A stretch of DNA of 64,000 nt from Chroococcus sp. CMT-3BRIN-NPC107 (GCA_019359635.1 JAHHGY010000006.1:1-64000), one strand, 5' to 3'. Shown: positions 36,877 to 46,477, counted from the first letter of the stretch. The notes: generated from the sequence alone by a model not told the origin. Program-made: numbers and translations.

Positions 36877-37356
36877 ATGAATACACAAAACATAGAAAAG
36901 AGAAGATTTTTACGCCCAGTAGCGATTCTGCTTAGTGCCGTATTATCGCTCTCAATTTTTACTGGTTGCGGTAGCAGAGTAAATACTGCTGCGCCTGTAG
37001 ATAATAATCGTGTTGAAAACCAAGGTTATAACAATAGCGATCGCGTACAACAGCCCCGTCAAGGAATATCAAACAAGCAAAAAGTAGTAATTTTAGCTGG
37101 AGCCGCCGCCCTCTACTATCTCTACAACCAGCATAAAAACAAAAAAGCCGAGGGAGCAGAAGGACAATACTATCTTTCTAAAAACGGACGCGTTTACTAC
37201 AGAGATGCTCAACGTCAAGTTCACTGGGTAACGCCACCGTCGGAGGGCATACAAGTACCAGAAACCGAAGCACAAAGATACCGCGATTTTCAAGGTTACA
37301 ACAACCGTCCTACAGGACGCGACCTTACAGATTTGCAACCAGCGCCAGCACTGTAA
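36877..37356 (+). CDS. Putative lipoprotein, 159 aa
   Basis: An N-terminal signal (basic KRRFLRP, hydrophobic VAILLSAVLSLSIF, lipobox TGC with Cys at about residue 31), an Asn-rich linker, a second hydrophobic segment (VVILAGAAALYYLYNQH), then a charged domain with AEGQYYLSKNGRVYYRD and HWVTPP. It is followed by the glycine-rich gene in the same direction (35 bp). I do not recognise a family. Confidence 0.65.
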   Translation: MNTQNIEKRRFLRPVAILLSAVLSLSIFTGCGSRVNTAAPVDNNRVENQGYNNSDRVQQPRQGISNKQKVVILAGAAALYYLYNQHKNKKAEGAEGQYYLSKNGRVYYRDAQRQVHWVTPPSEGIQVPETEAQRYRDFQGYNNRPTGRDLTDLQPAPAL

Positions 37357-37391
37357 AGAATTTTAATAAATTAAAGCAACAGGAGACAAAC

Positions 37392-38015
37392 ATGGGCTTT
37401 TTAGAAAGTATACTTGGTGGCGGTCAAAATAACGAGCAAGATTACCGAGGTTTTGTTAATCGCTACGAACAGGGTGCGCCTCACGAAGGATACTCTGATG
37501 AGGAAGTAGCTAATCGCTACCAGCAAGTATCTAGAGGTTTGCCCGCCGATGTCTATCAAGAATCTGCCCAAGAAGCTTTTAGCCGAATGTCGCCCCAAGA
37601 GCGGATGCAATTCGGACAGTACCTCCAACAACAATCGCGGCAGCAAAATTACAATTTTCCCGATTTAGATGGTGATGGTCAAGACGATCGCTATCAAGAT
37701 TCCAATTATCTAGCGCAGACAACAAGTCGTATGCACCAACAGCAACCCGATTTACTCGGTCAATTGTTAGGTGGCGCGGCGGGAATGCTTGGGGGTAACA
37801 GTCAAGGTAACATATTTAGCAACCCATTAGCAAAAGGCGCGATGGCTGGAATTGCTGCTATAGCTGCCAAAAAACTGATGGATAGAGGTGGTGGTAATAG
37901 AGGACAGTACGGTAACGTGCGTCCCGCCAGTGAAGACCCCTACGGCGATCCAGGGCTTGTGCGCCCAGCTAGTGAAGACCCCTACGGCGATCCTGCTGAC
38001 CAACGCCGTTGGTAA
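37392..38015 (+). CDS. Gly/Gln-rich protein with calcium-loop-like motif and C-terminal repeat
   Basis: 207 residues. DLDGDGQDDRYQDS (about residues 94-107) has the Asp spacing of an EF-hand or thrombospondin-type calcium loop. A glycine-rich hydrophobic region follows (LLGGAAGMLGG, KGAMAGIAAIAAKKLM), and the end carries two copies of VRPASEDPYGDP. The upstream lipoprotein gene is likely co-transcribed. Family unknown. Confidence 0.65.
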   Translation: MGFLESILGGGQNNEQDYRGFVNRYEQGAPHEGYSDEEVANRYQQVSRGLPADVYQESAQEAFSRMSPQERMQFGQYLQQQSRQQNYNFPDLDGDGQDDRYQDSNYLAQTTSRMHQQQPDLLGQLLGGAAGMLGGNSQGNIFSNPLAKGAMAGIAAIAAKKLMDRGGGNRGQYGNVRPASEDPYGDPGLVRPASEDPYGDPADQRRW

Positions 38016-38042
38016 TCGGTTTTAGTAATACAGCTTTAATTT

Positions 38043-38084
38043 GTTTTTAAGCCTTTCCCAAATTGGGGGAGGGCTTAAAACTTT
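38043..38084. terminator. Terminator between convergent genes
   Basis: GTTTTTAAGCC and GGCTTAAAAC form a stem, with CCC/GGG continuing it inward, flanked by T and A runs on both sides. Bidirectional. Confidence 0.65.
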
Positions 38085-38086
38085 AT

Positions 38087-38544
38087 CTATTTTTGTTCTG
38101 ATTGACATTGCTTAAACAGTTGAGTAAAATCGCTTGGCTGCACCTCGTAGTTTAATTGATGCTCGTTGAAAATAACCCACTTTTGAGAACTTCGAGTCCA
38201 TAAGTTTCCTACAGGCTTTAGCCAACTGGTATCATCTAACGTTCCTGGCTTAAGGTTAGTAATTTGGGGATTACGAGCAGGGTTATGAAACAATCTCGTC
38301 CCCCACACTCACCACAAAACCAACAACTAACTTCTCGCCCACTTTCAGAACTACGCTGGTAATGTTTTCGCTGTCCTTGGAGAATTATCAGTGCATCGCG
38401 GGGAACAAGTACTGACATACCGAAAGCACTGGAAGATTGCTTCTGACACTCTTGGCAGTGACAAACATAGAGTGTCAAAGATTCAGCCCGGATCTCGTAG
38501 CGAATCCGCTTACATTGGCATCCTCCAGTATAAGGAGCCGTCAT
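38087..38544 (-). pseudogene. GFA-family (glutathione-dependent formaldehyde-activating-like) protein, frameshifted
   Basis: From ATG 38544: MTAPYTGGCQCKRIRYEIRA, YVCHCQECQKQSSSAFG and CWFCGECG, the zinc Cys pattern of GFA proteins. At the G run near 38300-38308 the frame shifts; the other frame continues WGTRLFHNPARNPQITNLKP to a stop at 38087. One lost or gained G explains it. Could be a sequencing error or a real inactivation. Confidence 0.8.
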
Positions 38545-38684
38545 ACTTGATTCTCCCAAATTAACTTTCGTTTATTGTTTGCGATCGCTGCATCTATCAC
38601 TATCTAATTACTTTAAACAACCACAAGTAATTTTAGCTATCCAAATAGCCGTTGTTGGATGACTAAGGGCGATCGCTTTCGTAC

Positions 38685-39551
38685 TTAAGTAAGATGATTC
38701 TGCAATGCCTGACGCATGACATCAACGGGTACGGGTTGCTGCAACCAAATTGCTAAAGCTGCCGCTCCTTGTTGCACAAGCATCTCTAACCCATCAATAG
38801 CCGTCGCGCCTTTTGTTAGTGCCTGTTGTAAAAATTTTGTAGGACTAGGAGTATAAATTAAATCGTAAGCGATCGCATCTGTTCCTAACAATCCCATTTC
38901 TTCATCACTCAATGGCGACTGGGTAATATTGGGATACATCCCGATAGGAGTTGTGTTGATAATTACATTCGCTTGGGGAATTAGCATCGGTAATTTGTCC
39001 CAGTTACGGACTAATAACTTGGTAGCTAAAAGTGAATGCCAACTACCAACAAACTCGCCCAACTTTGTTGCATTTCTCCCCACTACATAAGTTTCTCCAA
39101 AGCCTAATTGAGCGCAACCTGCTACTACTGCCCGTGCTGCGCCACCATTACCTAAAACTATGGCGGTTTTTTCGCTCCAATCTTGAGCGTAAGTCTGCAA
39201 AGGAGCAATAAAACCTTCCACATCCGTATTAGTTCCCGCCCAAGTACCGCTACTTGTGCGCCAAACTGTATTTATAGCGCCAATTGCTTTAGCTGTAGGA
39301 GATATTTCTGTAATTAAAGACTTGATTGCTTGTTTGTGAGGAATTGTGATATTAAAACCTACTAAATCTATGGCTGCAAACCCAGAAATCGCCGCTTGTA
39401 GATTGTCTGGATGTACTGGTAATGGTAGATAAACGTAATCTAAACCTAAATGCGCGATCGCGGCATTATGCATAATTGGCGAAAGGGAATGTTCTACAGG
39501 ATGCCCAATTACCCCTAATAGCTTTGTTTTTCCAGTAATCACTTGCGACAT
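38685..39551 (-). CDS. aroE: Shikimate dehydrogenase
   Basis: 288 residues, NADP-dependent reduction of 3-dehydroshikimate in the chorismate pathway. GVIGHPVEHSLSPIMHNAAI, VGFNITIPHKQAIKSLI with catalytic Lys, NTDVEGFIAPL with Asp, VLGNGGAARAVV for NADP and DGLEMLVQQGAAAL are all present. Normal length. Divergent from the alpha/beta hydrolase. Confidence 0.96.
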   Translation of the reverse strand: MSQVITGKTKLLGVIGHPVEHSLSPIMHNAAIAHLGLDYVYLPLPVHPDNLQAAISGFAAIDLVGFNITIPHKQAIKSLITEISPTAKAIGAINTVWRTSSGTWAGTNTDVEGFIAPLQTYAQDWSEKTAIVLGNGGAARAVVAGCAQLGFGETYVVGRNATKLGEFVGSWHSLLATKLLVRNWDKLPMLIPQANVIINTTPIGMYPNITQSPLSDEEMGLLGTDAIAYDLIYTPSPTKFLQQALTKGATAIDGLEMLVQQGAAALAIWLQQPVPVDVMRQALQNHLT

Positions 39552-39617
39552 AATCCGTGTTAGTGTGATCGCTCGTTAGAATTATTAAAGTAACTTAACA
39601 TTATTTCTAATTAAATC

Positions 39618-40559
39618 ATGCAGGCAACACCAGCCGTCTCTACTACCCCAAATCCCGGTAAGTATTGGCAGTGGCGCGGACAGTCAATTTATTACGTTAA
39701 GGCGGGAGAACGCAAAAACCGCCCACCTTTATTATTAGTACATGGATTTGGTGCTTCTACAGACCACTGGCGCAAAAATATCGCTCAATTGCAAGCAGAT
39801 TTTGAAGTCTGGGCAATTGATTTATTAGGTTTTGGGCGATCGGCAAAACCTGAAATGTCTTACAGTGCCGACTTGTGGCGCGATCAGTTGTACGAATTTA
39901 TTACTGAAGTTATCGGACAGCCTACAGTATTAGCGGGAAACTCTCTTGGTGGTTATGCTTGTTTGTGTGTAGCCGCCCAACGCCCCGATGCTGCGGCTGG
40001 GGTAGTATTACTTAACAGCGCTGGTCCATTTTCAGACGCAGACTCATCCTCCGAACCCGATCCATTGCAAGCAGAAGTACAACCGCCTAAACAACCGGAA
40101 GTCTGGCAAAAATTTTTAGGCGAGGCGGCGAAATGGATATTTCAGCAACCATTATCGCGGTTTATATTATTTCAATACGTGCGTCAACCCTGGGTAATTC
40201 GCCAAACTCTAGAAAGAGTGTACTTAGATAAAAGTGCTGTTACCGAGCAATTGGTAGAAGAAATTTATCGCCCTTCCTGCGATCCTGGTGCATCCCAAGT
40301 ATTTGCGTCAATTTTTAGCAATCCTCAAGGGGAAAAAGTTGATATATTGCTGCGACAGTTGAAGTGTCCCTTATTAATGCTGTGGGGCGAAGGAGATCCT
40401 TGGATGAATGCGAAGGAGCGATCGCGCAAATTTCGCCAATACTGCCCTAACTTAACCGAATACTTCCTTCGGGCTGGTCATTGCCCCCATGACGAAGTAC
40501 CAGAGCAAGTAAATTCTCTATTAAAATCCTGGATTTTGTCTTTCCCAGACGTAACCTAA
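39618..40559 (+). CDS. Alpha/beta hydrolase
   Basis: 313 residues. Oxyanion region LLVHGFGASTDHW, nucleophile elbow AGNSLGGYACL with Ser, the acid in WGEGDPWMNA and the His in RAGHCPHDEVPEQV. Soluble. Plant and cyanobacterial relatives include chlorophyll-dephytylase-like proteins, but the substrate cannot be told. A hairpin follows at 40569. Confidence 0.88.
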   Translation: MQATPAVSTTPNPGKYWQWRGQSIYYVKAGERKNRPPLLLVHGFGASTDHWRKNIAQLQADFEVWAIDLLGFGRSAKPEMSYSADLWRDQLYEFITEVIGQPTVLAGNSLGGYACLCVAAQRPDAAAGVVLLNSAGPFSDADSSSEPDPLQAEVQPPKQPEVWQKFLGEAAKWIFQQPLSRFILFQYVRQPWVIRQTLERVYLDKSAVTEQLVEEIYRPSCDPGASQVFASIFSNPQGEKVDILLRQLKCPLLMLWGEGDPWMNAKERSRKFRQYCPNLTEYFLRAGHCPHDEVPEQVNSLLKSWILSFPDVT

Positions 40560-40568
40560 ACAAGTTTA

Positions 40569-40606
40569 AGGGGTCTTATCCGCTTATGACAAGACCCCTC
40601 AAATTT
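40569..40606 (+). terminator. Hairpin after the hydrolase gene
   Basis: AGGGGTCTT (40569-40577) pairs with AAGACCCCT (40591-40599); the tail CAAATTT is only weakly T-rich. The remaining intergenic sequence to 40923 (about 320 bp) shows nothing else I can recognise. Confidence 0.6.
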
Positions 40607-40923
40607 CGGGATTCAAATTATTCAAGGAATACAAATAGAATGGAGAAATAAATAAGGTTTACATCTCTCATAACTCCAGCATAGCTGCATCTTTCTAGAC
40701 CTAAGTTTGGCTGCTGCTTTATTCAAGCTTTTTGCCACTAACTCTATGCTTGGATAAATTACAAGTTTGGCTCTCTAACAGGGGACACTAAGTTGAGCGC
40801 CTTTTTGGTTAGCTGTTTTAAGCTGTTTGCGTCCTATATAATTAGGTTATTACTACTTTTTGGATTAACAACTCTAAGTTTACTAAAGTTCAATACTCTT
40901 GAAACTTCTTAACATTATCCCGT

Positions 40924-41889
40924 TTAAGCGGCAAAATTCCACATTACCGGATTATCGTCCAAATAGTCAGTAACGGTTCTGCTTATAGCATCAATCTCTT
41001 GGAGTTCTGCTTTTGACAAGACGACATCCAAAGCTTGAGCATTGGCTACAGCTTGCTGAGTATTCCTTGCGCCGACAATGGCATTAGTTTGAGGTTGAGC
41101 AATCAGCCAAGCTAAAGCTAAATTGGCTAAAGTAGTTTGATGGCGCTCGGAGATCGGACGCAATGCTGTTAAAGCTGCTTGCGCCCTTTGATAATTTTCT
41201 CCTTGAAAGAGCTTGTTTTTAGCGCGGTTATCTTCCGCCTCAAACTTATGATCGGCGGCAAATTTGCCCGTCAACAACCCTTGCGCTAAAGAGGAGTAAG
41301 CAAGAATAGAAATTTCGTTTTCAATACAATAAGGGACAGTTTCTTTTTCTACCTGTCGCCAAAATAGCGAGTAAGGCGGCTGGATGCTATCAATACGCCC
41401 GTATTGCGCTGCTTCCTCTAACTGAGGGCGGGAAAAATTAGACACCCCAATAGCGCGAATTTTGCCTTGCTCCTGCAACTTAACTAAGGCGCTCATAGTT
41501 TCTGCAATGGGGACAATTTCACTATCAAAATTGCCACTAGGCCAGTGAATTTGATAGAGATCGATATAGTCAGTTTGCAGATTACCCAAAGAGCGATCGC
41601 AAGCTTCGATTACTTGGTCAAATTTCAAATGATTGGCAAAAACTTTAGTAGCATAAACAGCTTTGTCTCTCACATCAGACAAAGCTCTAGCAACAATGCG
41701 CTCGGAATGCCCTTCTCCATAAACTTCTGCCGTATCAATAGTAGTAACTCCTGCATCAAAAGCGGCTTTAATTGCTTTGGTCGTCTCCTCATCGGAAATT
41801 CCTACCCACCTTCTTTTTCCTGCTTGCCAAGTTCCCATCACAATGGGACTAATTTGCAGGTCTGATTTTCCTAAGCGGCGCATTTCCAT
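40924..41889 (-). CDS. Aldo/keto reductase
   Basis: 321 residues with the TIM-barrel family motifs: GTWQAG, TIDTAEVYGEGHSERIV (catalytic Asp52 and Tyr57), ATKV (Lys) and YQIHWP (His), then AIGVSNFSRPQLEEA. NAD(P)H-dependent reduction of a carbonyl compound; substrate unknown. Two ATGs lie at the start. Confidence 0.9.
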   Translation of the reverse strand: MEMRRLGKSDLQISPIVMGTWQAGKRRWVGISDEETTKAIKAAFDAGVTTIDTAEVYGEGHSERIVARALSDVRDKAVYATKVFANHLKFDQVIEACDRSLGNLQTDYIDLYQIHWPSGNFDSEIVPIAETMSALVKLQEQGKIRAIGVSNFSRPQLEEAAQYGRIDSIQPPYSLFWRQVEKETVPYCIENEISILAYSSLAQGLLTGKFAADHKFEAEDNRAKNKLFQGENYQRAQAALTALRPISERHQTTLANLALAWLIAQPQTNAIVGARNTQQAVANAQALDVVLSKAELQEIDAISRTVTDYLDDNPVMWNFAA

Positions 41890-42064
41890 AGTATTTAAGC
41901 TAAAAATTGGCTAATGTTACCTTTCTTTAATATATCGACCAAAAATTAAATTAATCAGCCTCAAGTCGTTTGTTAGCACGATTTGGTGCATAATATCGTC
42001 AGTTTAAATATTAAATGTTAATCTACAAAAATTAGCCCTTGTCCTTCGCCAAGCCTCCTAACTT

Positions 42065-42838
42065 ATGAAAATTTTTATTGTAATTACTACGGTACTAACA
42101 ACTGTTAGCCTTGCTCACCCAGCTTTATCAGAAAATATAGCTCATACCAGACAGTTGCTGGCAACTAAACAATGTCTAAGTTGCGATTTGGGTGGTGCAG
42201 GCTTGGTTTTGACAAATTTATCGGGAGCTAATTTATCGGGAGCTAACTTAAGTGGGGCAAATTTGAGTCGAGCAAACTTGAGTGGAGCCGATTTGACGGG
42301 TGCAAACTTAGTTGGAGCTTCTTTGTTTGGAGCCAATTTAACCGGCGCAAAGTTGCAGGGAGCGCAAATAGCTGGGGCAGATTTTAGAGAAGCTTACTTA
42401 TACAATGTAAGTCTTGGCGATGCTGATGTAAATGTAGCTCACTTGCAAGGAGCCGTCGGTATACCCCTCGCCGCAGCTAAAGCTAAAGACTTCTATAGAT
42501 GGGGTATGCTTCAAGGACAAAAAGGTGACTCTCAAGGAGCAATTGATTACTTTAACCAAGCTTTAACCATCGATCCAGAATTTGCTTTAGCTTATATGGG
42601 TCGGGGTGTTGCTCGTTATCAATTATTAGATCGTAAAGGAGCGATGGAAGACGCTAAAGTAGCAGACGACTTATTTTTAGCTCAAGGAAATATTACTGGA
42701 AACCAGACAGCGCAAGCATTTATTAAAGAGCTAGAAGCCCCACCACCAAGCGCATCGAAGCCAAAAAGTAAAGGAAACTTTATGAATATTTTGGGACTAT
42801 TAGGCTCGGCGGCTGTGAAGTTATTTGTGCCATTTTAG
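42065..42838 (+). CDS. Exported pentapeptide-repeat plus TPR protein
   Basis: 257 residues. A signal peptide (MKIFIVITTVLTTVSLAHPA) precedes a CLSC motif, then about a dozen A(N/D)LxG pentapeptides (ANLSGANLSGANLSRANLSG and on) giving a right-handed quadrilateral helix. Residues 140-215 hold TPR-like units (GDSQGAIDYFNQALTIDPEF). The C-terminus has a short hydrophobic stretch. A lumenal/periplasmic scaffold; no function known. Confidence 0.82.
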   Translation: MKIFIVITTVLTTVSLAHPALSENIAHTRQLLATKQCLSCDLGGAGLVLTNLSGANLSGANLSGANLSRANLSGADLTGANLVGASLFGANLTGAKLQGAQIAGADFREAYLYNVSLGDADVNVAHLQGAVGIPLAAAKAKDFYRWGMLQGQKGDSQGAIDYFNQALTIDPEFALAYMGRGVARYQLLDRKGAMEDAKVADDLFLAQGNITGNQTAQAFIKELEAPPPSASKPKSKGNFMNILGLLGSAAVKLFVPF

Positions 42839-42848
42839 TAGGGCATTA

Positions 42849-42917
42849 CATCACCCTCGCTCTAAAAATTCTGGCTGATTTTAGAAAACAGCTAGAGGTG
42901 AGGGTTGATTTTGTATT
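42849..42917. terminator. Stem-loop after the pentapeptide gene
   Basis: ATCACCCTCGCTCT and AGAGGTGAGGGTTGAT pair with a bulge around a 40-base loop, then TTTTG. Probable terminator. Confidence 0.5.
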
Positions 42918-42982
42918 TTTTGGGGTACATTGAACGAGGCAAACTTTAAGGCTTACAACGCAATTATATTCTCAAAATAAAT

Positions 42983-43594
42983 TTATTTTTTAAGATTTAG
43001 GGCTTGGTATAATGATTGAAGTTTAAAGTTATTCCAACTTAAAGCAACTGCACTATTAATAATTAATTCTTGTTTGAGGCTAGTAGTCAAATAAGAATTA
43101 GTTTGAAGATTGTGAAAAAAAGCATCTAAAAGTTGTAACTGATTGCGGGGGAGGGTGTAATAAATTTTGTCGCCTTTAACCCTAACTGAGTCTGGCAAAG
43201 CTTGATGGGGAATTTGACCACCCAAAAATATTGTCCAAGCTGCGATCAAAGAACGGTATACGAGGGATTCAGTTTCAAATTGAGGAGGAGCTAATAAGTG
43301 AAGCTGACCTTCGATGCAATCATCTTTAAAAGTTATTTTTTCTGGGGTAAAGTGTAAGTTTATTTGAATATTATTCTGCTCGATAGTAGCAATCAATCCT
43401 TCTTCAGGAGCGGGAATTAAGCTTGTCAGTTTATCAACTTTCAATTCTGCTTGTTGACAAAGAAGAAGAATAGTTTTATTCTTCAAGGTTAATTGCTTTG
43501 CCTGTAAGTCAAAAACAACATATTCTTCAATAAGTTTTTGTACTAACATTCCTGAGTTTTGAAAGTTTGCTTTAGCTCTATTAAATACGCCCAT
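42983..43594 (-). CDS. Hypothetical protein, 203 aa
   Basis: A soluble, beta-rich protein: FDLQAKQLTLKNKTILLLCQ, INLHFTPEKITFKDDCIEGQ, SVRVKGDKIYYTLPRNQLQL. The alternation recalls lipid-binding tubular folds (DUF2993/LmeA), but no signal peptide is present and I cannot assign it. The frame is clean. Confidence 0.55.
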   Translation of the reverse strand: MGVFNRAKANFQNSGMLVQKLIEEYVVFDLQAKQLTLKNKTILLLCQQAELKVDKLTSLIPAPEEGLIATIEQNNIQINLHFTPEKITFKDDCIEGQLHLLAPPQFETESLVYRSLIAAWTIFLGGQIPHQALPDSVRVKGDKIYYTLPRNQLQLLDAFFHNLQTNSYLTTSLKQELIINSAVALSWNNFKLQSLYQALNLKK

Positions 43595-44375
43595 TTTTAA
43601 ATCTATCCAGAGGTAATATTTTTTGTCAGCACATACTTCTTAATTTACTATAGCTTGTAGATAATAAATTAAGGTTTTTGACCCGCTCTGAATTTGACGC
43701 TCTATAAGTATTATAAATTTGATAAATTATTTGCCTTGTTAGAGAATATTTTGCCAACTATAATTTGTAAATAAAAATTTTCATTACTCTCTCTAAACAG
43801 ATAAGAAATTCTATAATTTGTTGTTTTTGATATAAGTGTGTGGGGAGATATCAATTATCGGTCATCAATAAAAAGATATTCAACTCGTTGTCTAGGTTCA
43901 CTGAAACTAAGCTTCTACAATTTTTAATATTAGAAGATAGAGGTTTTGAAAGCTTGTAAAAAATTATTGGCTCAAAAAGTGCAAGCAGCTAGTGAAGTTA
44001 TTGAGCGAGTAGCTTCTAAGTATGATAAATTGTTGTCGTAGTAAAATAAGGCACGTCAAGTAACCAACGTAATGCTGAAGAAGTTTGATTGCCCAAAAAG
44101 TGTCAAGAACTTGAGCAATTGGCAATAAAACTAGACGAACAATACTTTGAAAGAATATTAGTAGCTAGAGTTAGCCCTATGAACTACAAGTAGCCTAATT
44201 TTCAAGCTGATATCATTTGGCTGTAAGCGCGATCGCGCCAAGCTTGACTATCTAACTTAGCCAAAGCAGGTTATGCAATTGTAAAATAAGTTTAACCTGC
44301 TTTTGGGTTGAACTTGAACTTATAGATTGCTAACAAGTAAAATGTATTTGTTAGTGCAGAACGATTAGAACGGTA
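43595..44375. other. Gene-poor stretch holding a decayed reading frame
   Basis: 781 bp, AT-rich. Between about 43945 and 44193 (plus) pieces look coding but are broken: LLAQKVQAASEVIERVASKY in one frame, then after stops LPKKCQELEQLAIKLDEQYF followed by ERILVARVSPMNYK in another. No family recognised. The rest has no gene I can support and may carry the promoter of the DnaJ-like gene. Confidence 0.5.
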
Positions 44376-44918
44376 ATGAGTCAAGATATTGGCGCACAAG
44401 AAAATAGCAGTTACTATTCTTTGCTAGGGTTGCATCCTTCCGCATCAGTTATAGAAATTCGCCGCGCCTACCGAGAATTGAGCAAGCACTATCACCCTGA
44501 TACCACAAAATTATCTACAGAAATTGCTACTACCAAGTTTCAAGAGCTTAACCAAGCTTACGCTACCCTCAGCAACCCCGAACGGCGCACAACTTACGAT
44601 TATTTAATTGGCTATTCGCGGTTGGCGGTAATTCAAGCGCCCTCTTACTTAGATAGATCCGTCCGCGATAGCGCTAAGTTTACAAAATCCTCCGCTTATC
44701 TCGATCCCACCGATCGCCCTTTGTCGGCAGGAGAAATCTTTGCTTTGTTTATTTTAGGTTTGACGTTTGTTGGCTGTTTGATACTAGCGATCGCCATCGG
44801 CTTAATTCGTGGCGATCGAGCTTGGCAACCAATATCAACAATTGACTCGCAGATTTTTATGCAGCAGTTTACAATAACTGTAAACATTGTTTTACAATCA
44901 CTGAGCAATTTTTCCTAG
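44376..44918 (+). CDS. J-domain membrane protein
   Basis: 180 residues. N-terminal J domain SYYSLLGLHPSASVIEIRRA with the HPD motif at 40-42 and FQELNQAYATLSNPERRTTY; a linker; one membrane span near residues 126-146 (ALFILGLTFVGCLILAIAIG). A DnaJ-type Hsp70 co-chaperone anchored to a membrane. The DUF3143 gene follows 39 bp later, a pairing I recall from other cyanobacteria. Confidence 0.88.
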   Translation: MSQDIGAQENSSYYSLLGLHPSASVIEIRRAYRELSKHYHPDTTKLSTEIATTKFQELNQAYATLSNPERRTTYDYLIGYSRLAVIQAPSYLDRSVRDSAKFTKSSAYLDPTDRPLSAGEIFALFILGLTFVGCLILAIAIGLIRGDRAWQPISTIDSQIFMQQFTITVNIVLQSLSNFS

Positions 44919-44957
44919 AAATATCGATAGTTTCTCAAACCATAAGTTTAGTTTTTT

Positions 44958-45230
44958 ATGTCGCTTCCCAACGCCGATACTCCTTTATACAGTCATGCCC
45001 TGCCAAATATTGAGCAATGGTTAATTAGTCAAGGTTGCCAACAAGATAGTTCGGAGCCTCATTGCTGGCATATTCAAAAGGCTGATTGGAAAGCTCAACT
45101 TTGTCTTGATATTGAAGAACTTACGGTACGTTATTTTCTTTCTGGAGAACAAAAACCAGATATTCAACGCGCCTTTAAGTATTCCCTGAGTCGGCAAGAT
45201 ATAGAACAGGCTGTATTTGCTGGCCCTTAA
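44958..45230 (+). CDS. DUF3143 family protein
   Basis: 90 residues: LPNIEQWLISQGCQQDSSEP, CWHIQKADWKAQLCLDIEEL and a C-terminal KYSLSRQDIEQAVFAGP. This is a small conserved cyanobacterial family without known function. Probably co-transcribed with the J-domain gene. Confidence 0.75.
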   Translation: MSLPNADTPLYSHALPNIEQWLISQGCQQDSSEPHCWHIQKADWKAQLCLDIEELTVRYFLSGEQKPDIQRAFKYSLSRQDIEQAVFAGP

Positions 45231-45306
45231 AAAACGGATTTATATATTGGTTTAGCACCGAAGTATTGCTTGTTTGCTAAAGAGAGCGATCACGCTGTTT
45301 AAAACC

Positions 45307-45853
45307 ATGCAACTAATTCATCCTGAAAAGATTTTACAAACTCAACGACTTCTGCTTGAACCGCTTAAGCAACATCACGCGTTCTTACTCTATCCGATAC
45401 TGCAAGATTCTCAAATTTACGGCTATATTTCCCAAGAGCCGCCAATTTCGATAGAAACCTTACGACACCGCTACCAGAAATTAGAGCGGCGCTTGTCTCC
45501 TACTGATGATGAAGCATGGCTAAACTGGGCGGTATGTCTCAAATCATCTAGACAATTTATTGGTCGTGTAGAAGCTTCTATTTCATCAAAGAAAAGCGCA
45601 TATGCCTATATATTTGGTTCTCAGTTTTGGAATAGTGGATACGCTACTGAAGCAAGCAGACAAGTTTTGCAAGTGTTATTTGATGATTATAAGGTAATAG
45701 AATTCATTGCCCAAGTGGATACGCGCAATCAAGCCTCAATTCGGGTTGTTAGAAAGGCTTAGTTTTGAGCAAGTAGAACATCAAGCTGCTGTAGATTTTT
45801 TTAAGGGAAGTTTTAGCGACGAGTATACCTATCGTAGAGTTGCATTTTCGTAG
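45307..45853 (+). pseudogene. GNAT acetyltransferase with +1 frameshift
   Basis: From ATG 45307: PEKILQTQRLLLEPLKQHHA, the GNAT core, and WNSGYATEASRQVLQVLFDD. At the GGG near 45740-45745 one extra G throws the frame off; without it the end reads IRLLERLSFEQVEHQAAVDF and ends at 45853 after SDEYTYRRVAFS. The full gene is 547 bp, one base over a multiple of three. Sequencing error or a fresh mutation are both possible. Confidence 0.82.
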
Positions 45854-46321
45854 AGTGCTTAACAGCGTAATTATTTTATGGCACTCTGACGGATGCAAAT
45901 TTAGTTTAATTGGCGCTGGCGGGCGAAAAATCTATTGAATCGATGGCGCTGAAGAAAAGGTTGCTTCTGACTTAGACTTTACCAAAACAGCGATGCAAGC
46001 ACAAAAAATTTATAGAGGAAAGCCTAGCGCCCGTGCGCGTAGTATTTATAAATCTGCGGTGCGATCGCCCTATGCACTTTAACAAGCTTGTTGCCTAAAC
46101 CCTTGCTGAAAATGTCAATCTCCCTATCTACAGATAACTCTACCCAAAACCGATTACTCAAGTCAGTCAGGAGGAAGCCGACCTTGAGACACCACTCTAT
46201 CTTGAGGTAGAAATTGATTCTTAATGAAAGCTTTATGCTTTTTCTGTAGCCATTGTTACGAAAAGAGTGCTATGTTAGGGTTAACAAACAAAAAAGCTAA
46301 TAAAACAAATAAGTAACAGTG
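45854..46321. other. Stretch with a decayed reading frame
   Basis: 468 bp. Plus-strand pieces such as LAGEKSIESMALKKR, then TLAENVNLPIYR and YPKPITQVSQEEADLETPLY followed by LEVEIDS (to about 46224) look like the debris of a gene with several stops and frame changes. Family not recognised. The last 100 bp carry the leader of the next small gene. Confidence 0.45.
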
Positions 46322-46477
46322 ATGATTAGAAATAAACAACAAGCCGCCAAGCAAGCTTCTGATGCTCACCGCGTTAACATTCAAAGAAGTTTAGAGCATC
46401 GCCTCCAAGTTGCTAGAGCCAATGGAGACGAAAAGCTAGTTCGGCAGCTAGAGTCAGAAATGAGTTACTTTAACTAA
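46322..46477 (+). CDS. Small basic helical protein, 51 aa
   Basis: ATG 46322 to TAA 46475: MIRNKQQAAKQASDAHRVNI, then QRSLEHRLQVARANGDEKLV and RQLESEMSYFN. Highly helical and charged. Followed at once by a strong terminator, which supports a real monocistronic small gene. Function unknown. Confidence 0.65.
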   Translation: MIRNKQQAAKQASDAHRVNIQRSLEHRLQVARANGDEKLVRQLESEMSYFN

